DNA from: Cryobacterium soli
Lineage (GTDB): Bacteria > Actinomycetota > Actinomycetes > Actinomycetales > Microbacteriaceae
Direction: 5' to 3'
Length of the DNA: 64,000 nucleotides
NCBI RefSeq assembly: GCF_003611035.1
Contig: NZ_CP030033.1
Coordinates: forward strand, 1,550,001-1,614,000
Positions 59,271 to 64,000 of this stretch are shown here, piece after piece (position 1 is the first letter of the stretch; each line of letters begins with the position of its first letter). The notes under the pieces were generated by a model. The model was not told the origin of the DNA, did no database searches, and worked only from the letters and a program-made list of their open reading frames with translations. Made by a program: the position numbers and the translations under genes.

Positions 59271-60632
59271 ATGTTGATCTCGAGATATTCCAAGCCGGAG
59301 TTCGATCCCTACGGAGACAGTTCGCCAGAGGAGATCGATGCGCTCTGGGCCGCGCCCGTCGCCACCGTGCCGCTGGCCGCGACGCTGTCGCTGCCCGGCT
59401 CGAAGTCGCTGACCAACCGGGAACTCGTGCTGTCGGCGCTGGCCGACTCGCCGTCGCTGCTGCGCGCCCCGTTGCACTCCCGCGACAGCGACCTCATGGT
59501 CGACGCGCTGCGGCAGCTGGGCACCACCATCGAGGCCGTCGACGGTGCCGGCGAGTACGGTGCCGACCTGCGCATCACGCCCGGCGAGCTGTTCGGCTCC
59601 ACCACGGTCGACTGCGGCCTGGCCGGCACCGTGATGCGGTTCCTGCCTCCCGTCGCCGCGCTGGCGCTGGGCCCCACCACCTTCGACGGCGACGCCGGCG
59701 CCCGGCGCCGTCCGATGTCCACGACGATCACATCGCTCCGCGACCTGGGCGCCGACATCAACGACGACGGCCGCGGAGCACTGCCGTTCACCGTGCACGG
59801 CACCGGCGGCCTCGAGGGCGGCGAGATCACCATCGACGCCTCCTCGTCGAGCCAGTTCGTCTCCGGCCTGCTCCTCGCGGCGGCCCGGTTCCGCACCGGC
59901 CTTCGGCTGCGCCACGCCGGTGAGCGGCTGCCGAGCCTGCCGCACATCGAGATGACCATCCACACCCTCGCTCAGCGCGGCGTCACGGTCACCAGCCCCG
60001 AGGAGGGCGTCTGGCTGGTCGAGCCGGGCCCGATCCAGGGCGCGGAGGTCGACATCGAACCCGATCTCTCCAACGCGGCCCCGTTCCTCGCGGCGGCCCT
60101 CGTCGCCGGCGGCTCCGTCACCATCACGGGCTGGCCCACGACGACCACCCAGGTCGGCGCGCACCTGGCCGAGCTGCTGCCGCTCTTCGGCGCCACCGTA
60201 TCGATCGACGGCGACAGGCTCACCGTTACCGGTACCGGCCGCATCACCGGGGTCGACCTCGACCTCTCCACCGGGGGCGAACTGGCGCCCACCCTCGTAG
60301 GCCTCGCGGCCCTCGCCGACTCGCCCAGCACCATCACGGGCATCGGCCACATCCGCCACCACGAGACCGACCGGCTCGCCGCTCTGGCCACCGAGATCAA
60401 CAACCTCGGCGGGCACGTCACCGAGCTGCCCGACGGCCTGGCCATCGACCCCAGACCGCTGCACGGCGGCACCTGGCACAGCTACGACGACCACCGGATG
60501 GCCACCACGGGCGCGCTGCTCGGCCTCGCCGTCTCCGGCGTGGAGGTCGAGGACATCGGCACCACGGCCAAGACCCTCCCGCAGTTCGCTGACCTCTGGC
60601 ACGGACTGCTCGCTGGACCGGGCACCGCGTGA
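59271..60632 (+). CDS. aroA: 3-phosphoshikimate 1-carboxyvinyltransferase (EPSP synthase)
   Basis: 453 residues. [17 protein letters not shown] at the substrate site, [18 protein letters not shown], and [17 protein letters not shown]. Joins shikimate 3-phosphate and PEP in aromatic amino acid synthesis. TATTCT lies eight bases before ATG. Divergent from sigR. The stop overlaps the rsgA start (GTGA). The GLAG in place of the more common GNAG may affect inhibitor binding. Confidence 0.96.
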   Translation: MLISRYSKPEFDPYGDSSPEEIDALWAAPVATVPLAATLSLPGSKSLTNRELVLSALADSPSLLRAPLHSRDSDLMVDALRQLGTTIEAVDGAGEYGADLRITPGELFGSTTVDCGLAGTVMRFLPPVAALALGPTTFDGDAGARRRPMSTTITSLRDLGADINDDGRGALPFTVHGTGGLEGGEITIDASSSSQFVSGLLLAAARFRTGLRLRHAGERLPSLPHIEMTIHTLAQRGVTVTSPEEGVWLVEPGPIQGAEVDIEPDLSNAAPFLAAALVAGGSVTITGWPTTTTQVGAHLAELLPLFGATVSIDGDRLTVTGTGRITGVDLDLSTGGELAPTLVGLAALADSPSTITGIGHIRHHETDRLAALATEINNLGGHVTELPDGLAIDPRPLHGGTWHSYDDHRMATTGALLGLAVSGVEVEDIGTTAKTLPQFADLWHGLLAGPGTA

Positions 60633-61693
60633 CGTGGTGGGCGACGCCGGACGATGACGAACCGGAGTACGACGAGTCCAGCGTGCGGGTGCGGCCGGGC
60701 CGCAAGGGCACCAAGCCGCGCACCAAGACCCGCCCGGAGCACGGCGACGCCCTGACCGGGCGCATCCTCTCGGTCGACCGCGGCCGGTACACGGTGATGC
60801 TCGACGAGAACGAACCCACCGAACGCCGGGTCACGGCCGCGCGCGCCAGCGAGCTGCGCAAGCACGCCGTCGTCACCGGCGACCGCGTCGATATCGTCGG
60901 CGACACCACCGGGGCCGAGGGCAGCCTGTCGCGCATCGTGCGCATCGTGCCGCGGGTGACCCTGTTGCGCCGCAGCGCCGATGACACGGATGCGGTGGAA
61001 CGCGTCATCGTCGCCAACGCCGACCAGATGCTCATCGTCGTGGCCGCGGCGAACCCGGAGCCGCGCATCCGCCTGGTGGACCGGTACCTGGTCGCGGCGT
61101 ACGACGCCGGGGTGTCCCCCATCCTCTGCATCACCAAGACCGACCTCGCCGACCCGGCCGAGTTCCTCAACAACTTCGCCGGCCTTGACCTGCCCGTGTT
61201 CCAGAGCCGCGACGACGCCATGCCGCTTGAGGCCATCTCGGCGGCGCTGGTGGGCCACGACACCGTGTTCGTCGGCCACTCGGGCGTGGGCAAGTCCACG
61301 CTCGTGAACGCGCTCGTGCCCGACGCGCACCGCGCCGTGGGCGTGGTGAACACCGTGACCGGACGGGGCCGGCACACCTCGTCGTCGACGATCTCGCTGC
61401 GGCTCGAAACGGACGCCGGCCGCGGCTGGGTCATCGACACCCCCGGGGTGCGCTCCTTCGGCCTGGGCCACATCAACACCGACAACATCCTGCGTGCCTT
61501 CACCGACCTGGCCGTCATCGCCGAGAAGTGCCCACGCGGTTGCACCCACCTGCCGTCATCGCCCGACTGCGCCATCAACGAGGCCGTCGCGGCCGGAACC
61601 CTGGGCGACACCGGCAAAGCCCGCCTGGACTCCCTCCAGCGCCTCCTGGAGACGTTCGCGGCCGCTCCGTCGCACCGCCAGGGCGAGAACTGA
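60629..61693 (+). CDS. rsgA: ribosome small-subunit-dependent GTPase A
   Basis: 354 residues. Circularly permuted GTPase with G4 ITKTDLADP before G1 [14 protein letters not shown] and G3 [11 protein letters not shown], an N-terminal OB-like part, and a C-terminal zinc site ([16 protein letters not shown]). Helps late 30S subunit maturation. Coupled to aroA by a 4-base overlap. Confidence 0.95.
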   Translation: MTWWATPDDDEPEYDESSVRVRPGRKGTKPRTKTRPEHGDALTGRILSVDRGRYTVMLDENEPTERRVTAARASELRKHAVVTGDRVDIVGDTTGAEGSLSRIVRIVPRVTLLRRSADDTDAVERVIVANADQMLIVVAAANPEPRIRLVDRYLVAAYDAGVSPILCITKTDLADPAEFLNNFAGLDLPVFQSRDDAMPLEAISAALVGHDTVFVGHSGVGKSTLVNALVPDAHRAVGVVNTVTGRGRHTSSSTISLRLETDAGRGWVIDTPGVRSFGLGHINTDNILRAFTDLAVIAEKCPRGCTHLPSSPDCAINEAVAAGTLGDTGKARLDSLQRLLETFAAAPSHRQGEN

Positions 61694-61699
61694 CTCGTA

Positions 61700-61705
61700 T
61701 AACGT
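61700..61705 (+). promoter_or_regulatory. -10 box, leaderless promoter of bcp
   Basis: TAACGT, exactly six bases before ATG 61712. Confidence 0.6.
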
Positions 61706-61711
61706 GGGATC

Positions 61712-62185
61712 ATGACGGATTCCACACGGCTTGCAGCCGGCGACACGGCCCCCGAGTTCACCCTGACCGACCAGAACGGCCAGAGTGTCTCCCTGGCCGA
61801 TTACCGCGGCCAGAAGGTCGTGGTGTACTTCTACCCGGCCGCGATGACACCGGGCTGCACCACTCAGGCCTGCGATTTCCGGGACAACCTCGCTTCCCTG
61901 GCCCAGGCCGGCTACCAGGTGCTGGGCGTGTCGAAGGACACCCAGGCCAAGCTGGCGACATTCGCCGAGAACGACCACCTGACCTTCCCGCTGCTCAGCG
62001 ATGAGGACCTGACCGTGCACCGCGCCTACGGCGCCTGGGGCGAGAAGAACCTCTACGGCAAGGTCGTCACCGGCGTGCTGCGCTCCACCTTCGTGCTCGA
62101 CGAGGCCGGCGTGGTCACGCTGGCGCTATACAACGTCAAGGCCACCGGGCACGTGGCGAGCCTGCGCAAGAAGCTCGGCCTCTAA
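61712..62185 (+). CDS. bcp: thioredoxin-dependent peroxiredoxin (Bcp type)
   Basis: 157 residues. Peroxidatic Cys in [19 protein letters not shown], with the resolving Cys five residues later (CTTQAC), as in the BCP/PrxQ class, then [18 protein letters not shown]. Reduces hydroperoxides using thioredoxin. Leaderless start. Overlaps the convergent membrane gene by 4 bases. Confidence 0.93.
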   Translation: MTDSTRLAAGDTAPEFTLTDQNGQSVSLADYRGQKVVVYFYPAAMTPGCTTQACDFRDNLASLAQAGYQVLGVSKDTQAKLATFAENDHLTFPLLSDEDLTVHRAYGAWGEKNLYGKVVTGVLRSTFVLDEAGVVTLALYNVKATGHVASLRKKLGL

Positions 62186-62622
62186 CTCGGGTCGCGGGTG
62201 CTGGTGGCCTCGAGCACGCTGCGGGTGAAGAGAAGCACGATCACCAGCACCGAGGGCACCAGCAGCGCCCAGCCGAGGTCCGGCCGGGCGTAGAGGCCCT
62301 GGAAGCATCCGATGGCGACGAAGACCTGCACGAGCTGCCAGGTCACCGCGGCAGCCCGGATCCACGGCCGGGCGCGGAGGGTGGCCACCGCAATCGTGCT
62401 GACCCAGAGTGCAGCAACGATGGTGAGCACCAGAATGGCGATCGCGCTGGCGAAAGACGTGGGCTGGTCGGTGAGCAGCTCCAGGATGAGCCAGATCACG
62501 GCCGCCCACAGGAGGGCTGCCTCCGCGGCCAGGAGTGCCGCCAAGACGGTCAGTGCGCGGGATCGGCGGGCTCGACGGGGCTCGCCAGGACCCCCCTGGC
62601 TGGGGTCGAACGGTTGGCTCAC
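62182..62622 (-). CDS. hypothetical four-helix membrane protein
   Basis: 146 residues, function unknown. A polar, basic N-terminus ([16 protein letters not shown]) is followed by four helices ([55 protein letters not shown] and [12 protein letters not shown]). The short pattern is common in Microbacteriaceae but has no named family that I know. GTG start at 62622. The last 4 bases overlap bcp. Confidence 0.78.
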   Translation of the reverse strand: MSQPFDPSQGGPGEPRRARRSRALTVLAALLAAEAALLWAAVIWLILELLTDQPTSFASAIAILVLTIVAALWVSTIAVATLRARPWIRAAAVTWQLVQVFVAIGCFQGLYARPDLGWALLVPSVLVIVLLFTRSVLEATSTRDPS

Positions 62623-62649
62623 AGCGTTATCCCATACAAAACTATTGAT

Positions 62650-62678
62650 TTGACACCCCTATTATGCGACCATATTTG
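62650..62678 (+). promoter_or_regulatory. promoter of whiB1
   Basis: TTGACA (62650-62655) and CATATTTG (-10 area 62671-62678, spacer 15-17), with a second TTGACG at 62687-62692. Leader of about 125 bases before whiB1. Confidence 0.5.
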
Positions 62679-62806
62679 AGGCCCGGTTGACGCTCACAGG
62701 GTGGTGAGCAGATCTCCATGTAGATCCGACCTTCCTGCAACCTGGGCTTCCCCCCGCATCTTCGGCCGATCGGCCAGGCATCCCCCCGCAATAAAGGAGC
62801 ACCCCT

Positions 62807-63055
62807 ATGGACTGGCGCGATAAAGCTGCCTGCCTCACCGCCGACCCGGAACTCTTCTTCCCGGTTGGCAACACTGGTCCCGCAGTCGACCAGATCGAGA
62901 AGGCCAAGTCCGTGTGCGCCCGTTGCAACGTCACGGAGGTGTGCCTCCAGTACGCTCTCGAGACCGGTCAGGACTCCGGCGTCTGGGGTGGACTGAGCGA
63001 AGACGAGCGCCGCGCCCTCAAGCGTCGCGCCGCCCGCGCCCGCCGCGCGTCCTGA
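62807..63055 (+). CDS. whiB1: WhiB1-type iron-sulfur transcription regulator
   Basis: 82 residues. Four Fe-S cysteines Cys9, Cys37, Cys40, Cys46, the turn GVWGGLSEDERR and a basic tail KRRAARARRAS that binds DNA. The [4Fe-4S] cluster senses NO and the protein binds the main sigma factor. AAAGGAG lies 8 bases upstream of the ATG. Size and place next to a PdtaS-like kinase agree with WhiB1. Confidence 0.93.
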   Translation: MDWRDKAACLTADPELFFPVGNTGPAVDQIEKAKSVCARCNVTEVCLQYALETGQDSGVWGGLSEDERRALKRRAARARRAS

Positions 63056-63077
63056 GACACTCGACGTCACGCTGACG

Positions 63078-63120
63078 AAGCGGGCGAGGAACGGGAATCC
63101 CGTTCCTCGCCCGCTTTTTT
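63078..63120. terminator. strong terminator after whiB1
   Basis: An 18-19 bp stem (arms AAGCGGGCGAGGAACGGG and CCCGTTCCTCGCCCGCTT) with a short loop and a T-run to 63120. It also separates whiB1 from the convergent kinase. Confidence 0.92.
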
Positions 63121-63157
63121 GTGCCTGCGTCACACGGTGCCCCCGGTGCCTAAGGCT

Positions 63158-64000
63158 TCAGTCGAATTCCATGAAGCGCAGCGGGATCTCGATGGTGACC
63201 TCTGTGCCGCTGCCCATCATGGTGTGCCAGTCGATCGATCCGCTGAGCTCGCCCTGGATGAGGGTGCGCACGATCTGGGTGCCGAGTCCCGACCCGACCT
63301 TGCCCTCCGGCAGTCCGGAGCCGTTGTCGCGCACGCGCACCGTGAGGGTCTCGAGGTCGCGCTCGGCCTCGATCGACACCTCGCCCTCCCGGCCGGCGAG
63401 GCCGTGCTCGACAGCGTTGGTCACGAGTTCAGTGAGCGCGAGCGCGAGCGGCGTCGCATAGGCGCTGGGCAGGATCCCGAAACTGCCGGACGACTTGGGG
63501 TGGGCCGTGGTGTTGTGCGCCGACGCCACCTCGGCGATGAGCAGCAGCACCCGGTCGAACACGGCGTCGAAGTCGACGTTCTGGCTGAGCCCGCTGGAGA
63601 GCGTGTCGTGCACGACGGCGATGGCCGCGACCCGGCGCATGGCCTGGTTGAGCGCCTCACGGGCGGTGTCCGAGTGGGTGCGGCGCGCCTGGATGCGCAA
63701 CAGCGACGCCACGGTCTGCAGGTTGTTCTTCACCCGGTGGTGGATCTCCCGGATGGTCGCATCCTTGGTGATCAGTTCGCGCTCCTGGTGCCGGAGCTCG
63801 GAGACGTCGCGGGAGAGCACGATGGCGCCGATCCGCTCGCCGCGGTTGCGGATCGGGATCGCGCGCAGCGACACCGTCACCCCGCGGGCCTCGATGTCGG
63901 TGCGCCAGGGGGCCCGGCCGGTCACGACCAGCGGGAGGGACTCGTCGACGACGGCCTTGCCGCTGAGCAGGCTCGTGGTGACCTCGGCGAGGGACTCGCC
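63158..64000 (-). CDS. pdtaS: PdtaS-like sensor histidine kinase, C-terminal part
   Basis: The frame stays open to the right edge, so the N-terminus (GAF/PAS parts) is outside. The visible 280 residues include a PAS end (VSLRAIPIRNRGERIGAIVLSRD), a HisKA_2 phosphoacceptor (REIHHRVKNNLQTVASLLRIQ), and HATPase (ALTELVTNAVEHGL; RVRDNGSGLP). The family works with the antiterminator response regulator PdtaR and senses metal or NO in mycobacteria. The convergent placement next to whiB1 is the same as in Mycobacterium. Confidence 0.9.
   Translation of the reverse strand, partial: GESLAEVTTSLLSGKAVVDESLPLVVTGRAPWRTDIEARGVTVSLRAIPIRNRGERIGAIVLSRDVSELRHQERELITKDATIREIHHRVKNNLQTVASLLRIQARRTHSDTAREALNQAMRRVAAIAVVHDTLSSGLSQNVDFDAVFDRVLLLIAEVASAHNTTAHPKSSGSFGILPSAYATPLALALTELVTNAVEHGLAGREGEVSIEAERDLETLTVRVRDNGSGLPEGKVGSGLGTQIVRTLIQGELSGSIDWHTMMGSGTEVTIEIPLRFMEFD

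Noticed and set aside
1..64000. tRNA, rRNA, CRISPR, phage or insertion sequence
   Set aside because: No cloverleaf, repeat-spacer array, transposase or integrase was seen by eye; a tool scan (tRNAscan, CRISPRCasFinder) would confirm.

Overview
This is a 64 kb stretch of chromosome from a high-GC actinobacterium. Lineage markers include a WhiB regulator, a SigR/RsrA-type sigma/anti-sigma pair, a PdtaS-like kinase, GuaB1, NnrD, and the fused E2-E1 2-oxoglutarate enzyme Kgd. Many start codons sit 5-8 bases after a TANNNT-like -10 box, which implies leaderless mRNAs. Gene content and style suggest family Microbacteriaceae (a Cryobacterium-like genus is my guess; I ran no search). I found no phage, insertion sequence, CRISPR array, tRNA or rRNA. 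Genes are tightly packed and many overlap by 1-4 bases.

Layout. 1-9 kb: the end of a TPM-domain protein; a coupled minus-strand operon (RBBP9-like hydrolase, M20 peptidase, GNAT, SolA-type oxidase); PspA with a strong terminator; a dinucleotide-binding oxidoreductase, an arginase-family protein, a crotonase and a mercuric-reductase-like flavoprotein. 10-13.6 kb: an iron/peroxide island, fur-katA followed by a small repeat protein of 54 residues, then a siderophore-interacting protein behind a possible iron box. 13.7-20.6 kb: amidase, SDR, a purine PRTase / S51 peptidase / uracil-DNA glycosylase / acetyltransferase operon, MOSC protein, epimerase. 20.6-29.2 kb: a complete methylcitrate (propionate) module, with gntR-prpD-prpB-prpC divergent from prpE, then a DUF485 protein and a sodium:solute symporter. 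Two identical inverted 11-bp operators lie between gntR and prpE.

29.3-39.7 kb: SDR, acyltransferase 3, metY and metX (homocysteine synthesis), a DUF4389 membrane protein, another membrane protein, and a three-gene signalling unit: kinase, kinase-like membrane partner without visible ATP-binding motifs, and LuxR-type response regulator. 39.7-50.4 kb: MFS exporter, thiamine-binding-type protein, GT87-like mannosyltransferase, NnrD divergent from an Old Yellow Enzyme, a VOC protein ending in six VAEER repeats, HAD phosphatase, two CNNM/CBS transporters, GuaB1. 50.5-57.9 kb: Kgd, MmpL exporter, GlsB-like and Asp23-like stress proteins. 58-64 kb: rsrA, sigR, aroA, rsgA, bcp, whiB1 and pdtaS, an order that resembles the Mycobacterium tuberculosis Rv3219-Rv3228 region.

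Themes. Redox and iron stress are prominent (Fur/KatA, SigR/RsrA, Bcp, WhiB, SIP, flavoproteins), as is envelope stress (PspA, TPM, Asp23, GlsB). The most unusual items are a 38-bp dispersed palindrome present three times, a tandem pair of 49-nt hairpins, the small YVS-repeat protein behind katA, the kinase/pseudokinase/regulator trio, divergent genes whose -10 boxes overlap, and a sigR gene with both an upstream Shine-Dalgarno start and an internal leaderless start.
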